DNA from: Sialis fuliginosa
Taxonomy: Eukaryota > Arthropoda > Insecta > Megaloptera > Sialidae
Direction of reading: 5' to 3'
Assembly: GCA_961205875.1 (NCBI GenBank)
Contig: OY540818.1
Span: 852,001 to 916,000 of the forward strand
DNA length: 64,000 bases
Below, one piece after another: positions 1 through 10,018 of this stretch (position 1 is the stretch's first letter; every line of letters begins with the position of its first letter). The position numbers and the translations under genes are program-made. The notes below the pieces were generated by a model that was not told where the DNA came from, did no database searches, and was given only the letters and a program-made list of their open reading frames with translations.

Positions 1-1148
1 GGGATGCAAGCTATTTCACTGCCAAATTTCATCAAGATCGGTTCAGCGGCTTAGCCGTGAAAAGGTAACAAACAGACAGAGAGACAGACAAACACACATT
101 CGCATTTATAATATTAGTATGGATATCGTAAAATGTCCAAATATTACTTTACTTAATATTTTATTAACTAAATAAAATTTGAACAGCAAAACTTAAATTT
201 TTCGAAAAATTGTTCATTCGAAATATTGTGATTCGAAAAATTGTGATTCGAAAAATTGCGTTTCGAAAAATTTACACCAAACCGTTTGACAGATATCGGA
301 CATGCGTAAAAGTAGAAGAGAGCAGAGGTTTCAAAACAAATGTTCCATATTATTTTTTTCTAATTGTAATTGTACATTGTTTTTTCAGGAAGAATTTTAA
401 GAAAATCTAGTCGAAAATAAAAACACGCAAGAAGAAAAAAAGAAATAAATCACACAGAACCAATAAAGAAATTTAAAAAAAATAATACAGTTTCAAATTT
501 GAATTTAAAAATGCATAAATGTGATCGATGCGAGTATAGCGTAAACACAAAGATCTTTTGCAAAGACATAAACTACAAGCACATACGAAAGAAAAGTCAT
601 TTAAATGCGGCCAATGTGACTATTCAACTGTACGTAAAAGCGATTTAGTAAAACATAAATTAAACACAAACAAACGAAAGACCATTCAAATGTGACAAAT
701 GTGAATATAGCTGTAAACGCAAAAGTAGCCTAGCAACATATAAATTAACACATACTAAGGAACGACCTTTTAAATGCAGCCAATGTGACTATTCAACTGT
801 ACATAAAAGCGATTTAGTAAAACATAAATTAACACATACAAACGAAAGACCATTCAAATGTGACAAATGTGAATATAGCTGTAAACACAAAAGTAGCTTA
901 GCAACACATAAATTAACACATACTAAGGAACGACCTTTTAAATGCGACAAATGCGAATATAGCTCTGTACGGTAAGACATAAATTAACACATACTAAGGA
1001 ACCAAGGTTAGTAAAGTACAAGGTTGCCTCTTAACTCTGTGCGGGGAGTGGCATGAGACGGGAGATTGCGTCATTGTGAGGAACTCTTTGACATTATAAA
1101 TGGCTGTCAAACTGTAATAATTTGTGCTTCTGTAATAAACAATAATAT
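1..1148. repeat. Left arm of large inverted repeat A
   Basis: This arm reads as the reverse complement of 10019-11339, from the first bases of the window (gggatgcaagc) to the run ending near 1148 (taataaacaataatattta). Spot comparisons show only isolated mismatches, for example in the stretch 1000-1140, apart from a 168-bp length difference inside the zinc-finger part. Position 1 already lies inside the arm, so the true outer end may be outside the window. The arm holds 15-bp direct repeats of the type ttcgaaaaattgtga near 200-275 and the zinc-finger remnant at 511-1010. A 66-codon reading frame at 210-410 is copied exactly in the other arm, but it is low-complexity and I do not call it a gene. 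Confidence 0.93.
511..1010 (+). pseudogene. C2H2 zinc-finger array, frameshifted remnant
   Basis: The reading starts at the ATG at 511 (MHKCDRCEYS). It encodes about six C2H2 fingers of the type C-x2-C-x12-H-x3-H with TGEKP-like linkers THTKERPFKC and THTNERPFKC. At least two frame breaks are visible: one in finger 1 near 555-565, and one near 660 where an extra base disturbs HKLTHT. A stop follows the last partial finger (SSVR) near 974. Such arrays bind DNA in lineage-expanded insect transcription-factor families, but this copy cannot make an intact protein. The same breaks occur in the mirror copy at 10195-10830, which has two more fingers. Confidence 0.85.
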
Positions 1149-1156
1149 TTACTTTT

Positions 1157-1290
1157 TTTAAATACATATATCCAAAAATTCGAAATAATGTGAAAACAAC
1201 TTAATAAATGAAACAACGTTTGAAAGGTTCCTCAGGCTGACGTCATCCCACGCAGTCGCTGATTGGTCAAAAAGTTTTCAACTTAAATTT
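1157..1290. repeat. Short inverted repeat, partner of 2902-3022
   Basis: The segment from atccaaaaattcgaaataatg through gaaacaacgtttgaaaggtt to tgacgtcatcccacgcag is the reverse complement of 2902-3022 with several mismatches. The pair encloses the GATC-rich TIR element and the third zinc-finger remnant. It contains a TGACGTCA palindrome, the CRE/ATF-type site, in both arms. Confidence 0.8.
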
Positions 1291-1342
1291 AATATAATTA
1301 ATAGATAGTTTTGGTTACTTTAAATACCCGGGAAAAAATTTC

Positions 1343-1480
1343 AGATCTAAAGTGATCAAAATCAGATCTGCATTTTTATAGATCTGTTTTGATCTCCATT
1401 TTGGAACATATCAACGCAGATCAACACAGATCTGTGTTGGTCTGCGTTGATCAACACAGATCTGCGTAGATCGGGGATTC
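1343..1480. repeat. GATC-rich subterminal tract, left
   Basis: Copies of agatctgcgt and tgatcaacac follow one another at roughly 10-base spacing, clearest from 1410 to 1470. The right end of the same element has a longer version. Confidence 0.75.
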
Positions 1481-1689
1481 GATTATGTTTTTGTACACAC
1501 ACACAGCTTGACGACTTCCCGCAGTAACTGGGTTCGAAGAGCAATCCTGGAGAAGAGAACCACCATATATGTATTGTATTACCTTATTACTAACTGATCC
1601 GACTTGGCTTATATATACGAATGAAAGTGAAAATACTGTGTTGGCGAGAGCTATGTTGAGATTTCATATATTATAGATACATAATAATA

Positions 1690-2130
1690 TGTACTTATTC
1701 ATAAATAAACTTTTGTCTACCTTAAATAACAAATACACATATACTATATAGAAACCTTGTTTATAATTTAATCAATTAAAAAAATGTACAGAAACGTATC
1801 GAATGATATTTGAGGCCCGTGTATTAAATTAATAAATAAATTCACAACTCACCCTCTGTCACAGATGAAGGGTTGTAATTGGTCTCATTCGATCCAGTGG
1901 GAAAAATACTTCGGGATACTAGGGGTGTGGGGGGCAAAACAACCCTCTATCTAGCACAGGAGTCGAGATATTTACGATTTTCTATAATGAATACCATAAG
2001 TAGCGAAACATAAGATATTATTATTAAATTTAATAAAATGAAAAAAAAGTCCAGACACGTATTAAGTGATATTTAAGGCCCGTATTGTTAAAATAACAAA
2101 TACACATATTTTTTTTAAATTGATTAAAAT
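1690..2130. repeat. ~410-bp dispersed repeat, single copy
   Basis: It holds the family landmarks in order: tagaaaccttgtttataat, a tgtacagaa(a/g)cgtat box, tgtcacagatgaagggttgt, a gggggcaaaacaaccctcta box and gagatatttacgatttt. The same order is seen in tandem at 17990-19670 and inverted at 19990-20845 and 46530-47480. No long reading frame. Confidence 0.85.
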
Positions 2131-2149
2131 ACAAACAATACGTTTCAAT

Positions 2150-2480
2150 CTCACGATCTACGACGATCTGCAAAGATGTACAACGATCTACAAAGATCAA
2201 CAACGATCTGTAAAGATTTACAACGATCTGCAAAGATCTACAACGATCTATAAAGATCACGATCTGCAAAGATCTGCAACGATCTACAAAGATCAATAGC
2301 GATCTACAAAGATCTGCAACGACCTACAACTATCTGCAAAGATCTACAACGATCTATTAAGATCACGATCTGCAAAGATCTATAACGATCTGCAAAGATC
2401 ACGATCTACAAAGATCTACAGAGATTTACAACTATCTGCAAAGACCTACAACGATCCACAAAGATCTAAAAATATCTGAT
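2150..2480. repeat. 10-bp tandem array with GATC in each unit
   Basis: About thirty consecutive 10-bp units of the form cgatctacaa or agatctgcaa, often alternating so that a 20-bp order is visible. The GATC core is kept in most units while the flanking bases vary. The array sits just inside the right terminal inverted repeat of the element at 1327-2536. Confidence 0.88.
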
Positions 2481-2639
2481 TTGTTCCAAAATGAAGATCA
2501 ACCGAGATCACTTCAGATCTGAAATTTTTTCCCGGGTAATAATATCATTTGAAATGGATAAGTATATGTACAGTTTTTTTTTATAAATAAATATATTTAC
2601 ATTAAATATTAAATCTCGCGTCCTGAGGGTTCCGCACAT

Positions 2640-2895
2640 ATAAGTTTATTATCACTTTATGTTTTACTAAATCACTTTTCCATGCTGATTTATAGTCGCA
2701 TTGATCACAATGAAAACTTTATGTTTTACAACATTAAGTCTTGTATTTGAGCTATATTCACATAGGTCACATTTAAAAGAGCGTTCGTTTGTATGTGTTA
2801 AAGTATGTGTTGATATGTTACTTTTGCGTTTACAGCTATATTCACATTTGTCGCATTTAAAAGGTCGCTCCTTAACAAGGTTAGTAAATGACAAG
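2640..2895 (-). pseudogene. C2H2 zinc-finger remnant, third copy
   Basis: Read on the minus strand, two good fingers are present: FKCDKCEYSCKRKSNISTHT and FKCDLCEYSSNTRLNVVKHK, with the linker THTNERSFKC. A third finger continues in another frame after a one-base slip near 2700 (CDQCDYKSAWKSDLVKH). It is related to, but distinct from, the arrays in the arms of inverted repeat A. Its upstream side joins the short inverted repeat at 2902-3022. Too short and broken to be a gene. Confidence 0.8.
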
Positions 2896-2901
2896 GTTCC
2901 A

Positions 2902-3022
2902 CATCAATTTTTGACCAATCAGCGGCTGCGTGGGATGACGTCACCCTAAGGAACCTTTCAAACGTTGTTTCATATATTAAGTTGTTTTCAAATTATTTCG
3001 AATTTTTGGATATTTGTATTTA
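2902..3022. repeat. Short inverted repeat, partner of 1157-1290
   Basis: Reverse complement of 1157-1290 with several mismatches, including the TGACGTCA palindrome near 2937. Confidence 0.8.
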
Positions 3023-3060
3023 AAAATATCTGCCTTGGGAACCACGGGACTTTCTTATAC

Positions 3061-3086
3061 CTAACCTAACCAAACCAAACCTAACC
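3061..3086. repeat. TTAGG-like interstitial telomere tract (broken by the LINE)
   Basis: The plus strand reads ctaacctaaccaaaccaaac then ctaacc, that is TTAGG-type units on the minus strand with drift. The tract resumes at 4811 (ttaacctaac) on the other side of the LINE. In copy A the same place reads three clean TTAGG units. Confidence 0.8.
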
Positions 3087-4810
3087 TTTTTTTTTTTTTG
3101 GAGGGGGAAATCTTTTTTACGGACACCCGCGTTGATGGCCGCGAGTAGTGTGGGGCTCGGGTCTCGAGAGCCCCCTACCCACTAAAACCCCCTCTCTTTC
3201 ACTCCTGCTTCCCCCGCGGTACCGACATCAGTCATTGCTTCGCGGGGGGAGGAGTCTTCGGTTTTATACCGGTTTCCTTCGTTACTGGGGAGGGAACTAC
3301 ATTGGTGTGCTCCCGACGAGTACTCGATCGCAGCGCCGATCGGCCTCATCCTGGATGCCTAGGGCTCTCATGATGTTCGCCGCGAGTTCACATCCAGCAT
3401 CCCAGGTTTCCTTAGATCGCAACATCGATGCGACGTACGTGTTGACGGTCACGGTTGTGCCGATCGCGCTTTCCATCCGTCGCCTGTCCCCATCGAATCT
3501 GCCACATTCGACAAGGACGTGCTCCGCTGTCTCTTCGGTTCCGAGGCACGAGGGGCAGTCGGGTGTTATTGCTGCCCCTATCCGATACAAGTACTCGCGG
3601 AAGCCTCCGTGACCCGTGAGCACCTGGGTCAGGTGGTAGTTCACCTCCCCGTGCTTCCTGCTGACCCATTCCTCCACTCTCGGGATCAGACGATAGGTCC
3701 AACGCTCTTTTGTGGACCCATCCCACCTCCTCTGCCACTCTCTGATGGTGATCTGGCTTTCCGACGCTGTTCCATGTTCGGCCTCCGCGCACAGATCATT
3801 GTCATTAGGTCCTTCTTTCTTCCTCCTGTATAATCGCATGCGCTCCCTGGCCAGGAGGTCTATGGGTGGCAGCCCAGCTATGATCTGGGCCGCGTCTCCA
3901 GACACTGACCGGTAGCCGCATGCGATCCTCAGTGCGCTCGTTCTATGCGTAGGGGCTATTAGTCCCAGGTATGCAGGGACGTCGGTTGCCTCTGCCCAAA
4001 CCGGGGCCGCATATAGAAGGATCGAGGTGCTCACACAGGCGAGCACCCTTCTCCTCGCCTGACGCGGGCCGTCGATATTGGGCAGTATCCGTGATACGGA
4101 TGCCACTGCTCTCGCTGCCTTCTCTCCCGCAAACCTGAGATGATCCCTAAAACTCAGCCTCTGATCAAGCATGACCCCCAGATGCCTGATGGCCGGCTGG
4201 CTTTTTATTGTGTGCCCCCGGAAGGTCAGGTCGACCTGAGTTCTGATACCTGCCCGTGAAGAGCACTGCTTCGGTTTTGTGTATGGCCAGGGAGAGGCCG
4301 ACAGACTCCATCCAGTGCCACACCGTCAGCATGACCACCTGGAAGAGGTCGGCGATCTCGGCCTCGTCTGTGCCGATTATTAAGGCCGTCACATCGTCCG
4401 TGTATGCGACCAGCCGACAGCCCCCCGGTAGGGGGAGCTTCAACAGGCCGTTGTACAGTACGTTCCACAGATCGGGGCCGAGGACCGACCCCTGTGGGAC
4501 CCCGGCTGTTACCCTGAACTCCCTGACCGCGTCCGTCGTCTCCGCCAACAGTACCCTATCACTCAGGTAGCTGTTGATAATCCTCATCAGGTATCCAGGG
4601 ATCCTGAAGTCCCGATAGAGCGAGCTCCAGATTTCGGTCCATCGAGCCGAGTTGAACACGTTCCTAATGTCCAGCGTCACCTTGAGGCAGAGCTTTCTTC
4701 CCCTCAGGGGTCCCGCAATGGCACTTATCACTGTTCCCCTCACCTCCTCCACGGCATCGGTCGTCGACCTCCCCGGGCGAAACCCGAACTGGTTGTTCGT
4801 GAGGCCGGTC
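3087..4810 (-). mobile_element. 5'-truncated R1-clade LINE inserted in a TTAGG-like tract
   Basis: The T run at 3087-3099 is the poly(A) tail of a minus-strand retrotransposon. The other end stops inside the reverse-transcriptase domain, so the copy is 5'-truncated. Both sides abut TTAGG-type units, with aacctaac repeated on each side as a likely target duplication. R1-clade TRAS and SART elements of insects insert into telomeric TTAGG repeats; the coding region here is R1-like and GC-rich compared with the surroundings. Assigning it to TRAS or SART is inference. Confidence 0.88.
3297..4810 (-). pseudogene. R1-clade LINE ORF2 remnant (reverse transcriptase and C-terminal zinc finger)
   Basis: From 4810 downward the minus strand encodes the middle and end of an R1-type reverse transcriptase: QFGFRPGRSTTDAV, then GVPQGSVLGPDLWN, then the catalytic box as YTDD (4404-4393) instead of the usual YADD. 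A one-base shift near 4230-4245 moves the frame, and 4172-3297 carries the thumb and C-terminal region. This ends with the R1-family motif C-x2-C-x7-H-x4-C (CPSCLGTEETAEHVLVEC). The endonuclease and ORF1 are missing through 5' truncation. In life such an enzyme nicks its target and copies its own RNA there. This copy is dead. Confidence 0.9.
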
Positions 4811-5089
4811 TTAACCTAACAGTGAATTGTATACGTGATTCTTTGTTTATTTAAACATTTCTAACAAACTAACAAGATAGAACAAAATGAATAATATAGG
4901 TAATATTATTCTCTCCATTATATAACAAGTGATTTTTTTAACGTAATAACTGAAAACGGATTTAAACTTGTAAATTTTTGGATTTTTGAATTATTTTTAA
5001 AATAAGAAAAAAATGATGTCCATGAAGTTAGCAGAGCAAAGTCAGCAAAACAAAAGTTCACTTGACTAATAATTAAGTGCTAATTAAAT

Positions 5090-6478
5090 GCTAATTAAAT
5101 GCGCAAAAAGAAAATTTAATGCTCTTTTAGAAAAAAAAATATTGCATGTTTTGCTAGCTACAGATGAACTCAGCAGAACAAAGTGTCGAATAACAGTTAA
5201 AATCGTATGTAACTACACGAAATGCTTCAGAAAATTAAATGCTAATTAAATGCGCAAAAAGAAAATTTAATGCTCTTTTAGAAAAAAAAATATTGCATGT
5301 TTTGCTGGTTTCAGATGAACTCAGCAGAACAAAGTATCGAAAAACAGTTAAAATCGTATGTAACTACACGAGATGCTTCAGAAAATTAAATGCGCAAAAA
5401 GAAAATTTAATGCTCTTTTAGAAAAAAAAATATTGCATGTTTTGCTGGTTTCAGATGAACTCAGCAGAACAAAGTATCGAAAAATAGTTAAAATCGTATG
5501 TAACTACACGAGATGCTTCAGAAAATTAAATGCTAACTAAATGCGCAAAAAGAATATTTAATGCTCTTTTAGAAAAAAAAATATTGCATGTTTTGCTGGT
5601 TTCAGATGAACTAAGCAGAACAAAGTATCGAAAAACAGTTAAAATCGTATGTAACTAAACGAGATGCTTCAGAAAATTAAATGCTAATTAAATGCGCAAA
5701 AAGTAAATTTAATGCTCTTTTAGAAAAAAAAAATATTGCATGTTTTGCTAGCTTCAGATGAACTCAGCAGAACAAAGTATCGAAAAACAGTTAAAATCGT
5801 ATGCTACTACACGAGATGCTTCAGAAAATTAAATGCTAATTAAATGCGCAAAAATAAAATTTAATGCTCTTTTAGAAAAAAAAAATTACATGTTTTGCTA
5901 GCTTCAGATGAACTCAGCAGAACAAAGTGTCGAATAACAGTTAAAGTCATATGTAACTACACAAAATGCTTCAGAAAATTAAATGCTAACTAAATGCGCA
6001 AAAAGAAAATTTAATGCTCTTTTAGAAAAAAAAATATTGCATGTTTTGCTAGCTTCAGATGAACTCAACAGAACAAAGTGTCGAATAACAGTTAAAGTCA
6101 TATGTAACTACACGAGATGCTTCAGAAAATTAAATGCTAATTAAATGCGCAAAAAGAAAATTTAATGCTCTTTAAAAAAAAAATATTGCATGTTTTGCTG
6201 GTTTCAGATGAACTCAGCAGAACAAAGTATCGAAAAATAGTTAAAATCGTATGTAACTACACGAGATGCTTCAGAAAATTAAATGCTAATTAAATGCGCA
6301 AAAAGAAAATTTAATGCTCTTTTAGAAAAATAAAATATTGCATGTTTTGCTAGCTTTAGATGAACTAAGCAGAACAAAGTGTCGAAAAACAGTTAAAGTC
6401 GTATGTAACTACACGAAATGCTACAGAAAATTAAAAACTAATTAAATGCGCAGAAAGAAAATTTAATACTCTTCTAAA
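5090..6478. repeat. ~150-bp tandem array, left arm of foldback
   Basis: Each unit contains attaaatgcgcaaaaagaaa, a run of eight to ten A, attgcatgttttgct, cagatgaactcagcagaaca and a variable cgaaaaacagttaaa(a/g)tc box. One unit near 5253-5392 is shorter, lacking the ctaattaaatg repeat. The last unit is more diverged. Confidence 0.93.
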
Positions 6479-7246
6479 AAACTGTAATTGTTGAACTCAG
6501 ATTTGACAGTTAACATGCATCTATGGTTGTTTATCAAGGTCTTTATATATATGTTTTAATATGACGCTATTTGCCTTATGTTGTCAAAGTACAATATTTC
6601 ATTTATTATAATAAGTGGAAGAAAACTTTAAATACAAAAGTTGTCAGGATAGACAAGCAGCACATTTTTTAAATAGTTACATTTATATAGGGTGTCCAAT
6701 GAGTGTGTTACAGATCAAAGTAATATTTTTTTAAATACAAAGTATATTTTTTTAATTTATAATCTAAAGGTATTTATTTTTTGATACTTTGATATAGCAT
6801 GTGTGGGATTATACTAAGTAGTTTATAAATTATGACCATTTTTGTAAGAAAATTGTGTTATTTTCAACATCTTGTAATTACAACAAAAAAAATTTTGTTT
6901 TTTGCTAAAAATAATTTTGGCATATGATCTATTATTGCGATATTACATCAAACATTAACAAAATTGTTTTCTTTGTACAGGGCGTATCAAAACTCTGAAC
7001 TTAATTTTTTTCAAAACACCAAAATGAAGAAAGAATGTTTCTGTGTATTTTTTGACAAATAATCTTCTATAAGAACCCTACTCGGGAAATAATTAAAGAA
7101 CACAAAAATATTTGAAAAAAATCGACGGGCCCACTGGCTCCATACACTCCTGGTAAAAATTATTATTGTTTGATACTGGAAATAGATAATACTTATTAAT
7201 AATAAACCGGTTATCAAATTTCATATATTTCAACTGTATCACTATG
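6479..7246. other. Core of the foldback element, no gene
   Basis: AT-rich, no convincing reading frame. It contains two boxes of the type tagggtgtcc/cagggcgtatc (6689 and 6978). A segment near 7100-7150 (reverse complement ccagtgggcccgtcgattttt) also occurs near 43040. The core thus looks like an older repeat captured between the arms. Confidence 0.6.
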
Positions 7247-9228
7247 AGCATTTAATTAGCATTTAATTTTTTGAAGCATTTCATGTAGTTACATACGACT
7301 TTAACTGTTATTCGACACTTTGTTCTGCTTAGTTCATTTGAAACCAGCAAAACATGCAATATTTTTTTTTTAAAGAGCATTAAATTTTATTTTTGCGCAT
7401 TTAATTAGCATTTAATTTTCTGAAGCATTTCGTGTAGTAACATACAACCTTAACTGTTATTCGACACTTTGTTCTGTTGAGTTCATCTGAAGCTAGCAAA
7501 ACATACAATATTTTTTTTTTAAAAGAGCATTAAATTTTCTTTTTGCGCATTTAATTAGCATTTAATTTTCTGAAGCATTTCGTGTAGTTACATACGAATT
7601 TAACTGTTATTCGACACTTTGTTCTGCTTAGTTCATCTGAAGCTAGCAAAACATGCAATATTTTTTTTTCTAAAAGAGCATTAAATTTTCTTTTTGCGCA
7701 TTTAATTAGCATTTAATTTTCTGAAGCATCTCGTGTAGTTACATACGATTTTAACTGTTTTTCGATACTTTGTTCTGCTGAGTTCATCTGAAACCAGCAA
7801 AACATGCAATATTTTTTTTTAAAAGAGCATTAAATTTTCTTTTTGTGCATTTAATTAGCATTTAATTTTCTGAAGCATCTCGTGTAGTTACATACGATTT
7901 TAACTGTTTTTCGATACTTTGTTCTGCTGAGTTCATCTGAAACCAGCAAAACATGCAATATTTTTTTTTCTAAAAGAGCATTAAATTTTCTTTTTGCGCA
8001 TTTAATTAGCATTTAATTTTCTAAAGCATCTCGTGTAGTTACATATGACTTTAACTGTTATTCGACACTTTGTTCTGCTGAGTTCATCTGAAACCAGCAA
8101 AAAATGAAATATATTTTTTTTAAAGAGCATTAAATTTTCTTTTTGCGCATTTAATTAGCATTTAATTTTCTGAAGCATCTCGTGTAGTTACATACGATTT
8201 TAACTGTTTTTCGATACTTTGTTCTGCTGAGTTCATCTGAAACCAGCAAAACATGCAATATTTTTTTTTTCTAAAAGAGCATTAAATTTTCTTTTTGCGC
8301 ATTTAATTAGCATTTAATTTTCTGAAGCATCTCGTGTAGTTACATAAGACTTTAACTGTTATTCGACACTTTGTTCTGCTGAGTTCATCTGAAACCAGCA
8401 AAAAATGCAATATTTTTTTTTTTAAAGAGCATTAAATTTTCTTTTTGCGCATTTAATTAGCATTTAATTTTCTGAAGCATCTCGTGTAGTAACATACGAT
8501 TTTAACTGTTTTTCGATACTTTGTTCTGCTGAGTTCATCTGAAACCAGCAAAACATGCAATATTTTTTTTTTCTAAAAGAGCATTAAATTTTCTTTTTGC
8601 GAATTTAATTAGCATTTAATTTTCTGAAGCATCTCGTGTAGTTACATACGATTTTAACTGTTTTTCGATACTTTGTTCTGCTGAGTTCATCTGAAACCAG
8701 CAAAACATGCAATATTTTTTTTTTCTAAAAGAGCATTAAATTTTCTTTTTGCGCATTTAATTAGCATTTAATTTTCTGAAGCATTTCGTGTAGTTACATA
8801 TAACTTTAAGTGTTATTCGACACTTTGTTCTGCTGAGTTCATCTGAAGCTAGCAAAACATGCAATATTTTTTTTTCTAAAAGAGCATTAAATTTTCTTTT
8901 TGCGCATTTAATTAGCATTTAATTTTCTGAAGCATCTCGTGTAGTTACATACGATTTTAACTGTTTTTCGATACTTTGTTCTGCTGAGTTCATCTGAAAC
9001 CAGCAAAACATGCAATATTTTTTTTTCTAAAAGAGCATTAAATTTTCTTTTTGCGCATTTAATTAGCATTTAATTTTCTGAAGCATTTCGTGTAGTTACA
9101 TACGATTTTAACTGTTATTCGACACTTTGTTCTGCTGAGTTCATCTGAAGCTAGCAAAACATGCAATATTTTTTTTTCTAAAAGAGCATTAAATTTTCTT
9201 TTTGCGCATTTAATTAGCATTTAATTAG
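7247..9228. repeat. ~150-bp tandem array, right arm of foldback
   Basis: Inverted copies of the units at 5090-6478, about thirteen of them, with two sequence sub-types (ttcgacac versus ttcgatac boxes, aagctagc versus aaaccagc boxes) alternating irregularly. Confidence 0.93.
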
Positions 9229-10018
9229 CACTTAATTATTAGTCAAGTGAACTTTTGTTTTGCTGACTTTGCTCTGCTAACTTCATGGACATAAAAAAAT
9301 GTTTTAGATAAAAAATGTCGAGTATGTTATTATCTATAATTTATTCCCCATACATTTTTTTCCAACATTTATGATTTAGCCAGAAAGAATTTTTTATGTA
9401 ATTATTTAGATTCACCTACACAGTTCACTCTCAGTATTACGTATAAGAAAGTCTCATGTTACCTACGGCAAATACACACACTGTTCAATCTGTAATACGT
9501 ATAAGAAAGTCCCATGATACTCATGGCAGATATTTCTCCTCTGTTATGAACCATTTGAATTATAATAAATTTTTTTCTTTTCAAAAATTCGTTTTTACGA
9601 AAAAATGAATAGAACATAAATTATAGATATAGATATTACCTACATTTTTTAACTTAACCATTTTTCTCTATTTCGCACTGTTTCAGAGTAATTCGAAAAA
9701 TTAAAAAATCGACGTAGGTAAACATCCGTATCCGGTTGAAAGATCGTTTTCAAAAATAGGACGTTTTCTTCCCAACCAAAAATTAATTTTAAATATAAAA
9801 TATCACCCTTCTACGATTTGTCGTATTTGACTTACAGCGCTTACAGACAGATAGACAGACAGACGGACACACAGATATCATGGCGAAAATAGTCAGAATG
9901 GATTCAGGGAAGGTCAAAATAGAGCTTTCCGTCAAAATCCGGAGTTCGAAACAAAGCGGCTTCACTATACTTACTTATACTAATGTATATTTCATATACA
10001 TGGTATAAGAAAGTAAAA

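Larger units (their letters stand above)
1327..2536. mobile_element. Non-autonomous TIR element with GATC-rich flanks
   Basis: The ends are inverted repeats of about 31 bp starting cccgggaaaaaatttcagat, with one mismatch between the two ends over the part I compared. The element is flanked by TA on both sides (1325-1326 and 2537-2538), which fits a TA target duplication as in Tc1/mariner-type transposons. No transposase frame is present, so it would need help in trans. Inside lie phased GATC tracts at both ends and one copy of the ~410-bp repeat in the middle. The superfamily is an inference from the TA alone. Confidence 0.75.
5016..9292. mobile_element. Foldback element with long repeat-built inverted arms
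   Basis: The outer ends are perfect inverted repeats, beginning atgtccatgaagttagcaga and running about 75 bp before the tandem arrays. The left arm (5016-6478) contains about nine ~150-bp units and the right arm (7247-9292) about thirteen, in opposite orientation. A core of about 0.77 kb separates them. No transposase is visible. The structure (long arms of subterminal tandem repeats, 9-bp target duplication) is that of Foldback-type DNA elements as known from Drosophila. Family assignment is by structure only. Confidence 0.92.
5007..9301. other. 9-bp target-site duplication around the foldback element
   Basis: aaaaaaatg occurs at 5007-5015 and 9293-9301, directly outside the element. The empty site in copy A (reverse complement near 28765) has this 9-mer once, within ataagaaaaaaatgtttaag. 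Confidence 0.9.
3024..10014. repeat. Copy B of a ~0.95 kb dispersed repeat, split by two insertions
   Basis: The pieces 3024-3086, 4811-5015 and 9293-10014 together match the reverse complement of 28071-29013 (copy A), which is uninterrupted. Shared landmarks are gcagatattttta at one end, the interstitial TTAGG-like tract, gaataatataggtaatatt and the atccattctgactattttc block. The two gaps are exactly the LINE (3087-4810) and the foldback element (5016-9292). No protein-coding potential is seen in the repeat. Both ends carry the motif actttcttatacc in inverted orientation. Confidence 0.9.

Noticed and set aside
210-410. 66-codon frame repeated exactly at 10929-11129
   Set aside because: Identity is explained by the inverted arms. 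The N-terminal part is a translation of 15-bp direct repeats, and no family pattern is present.
3148-3833. Long plus-strand frames over the LINE
   Set aside because: They are shadows of the GC-rich R1-type coding sequence on the minus strand.
5090-9228. CRISPR-like regular repeats
   Set aside because: Units are ~150 bp and homogeneous, with no unique spacers; this is a foldback tandem array in a eukaryotic genome.
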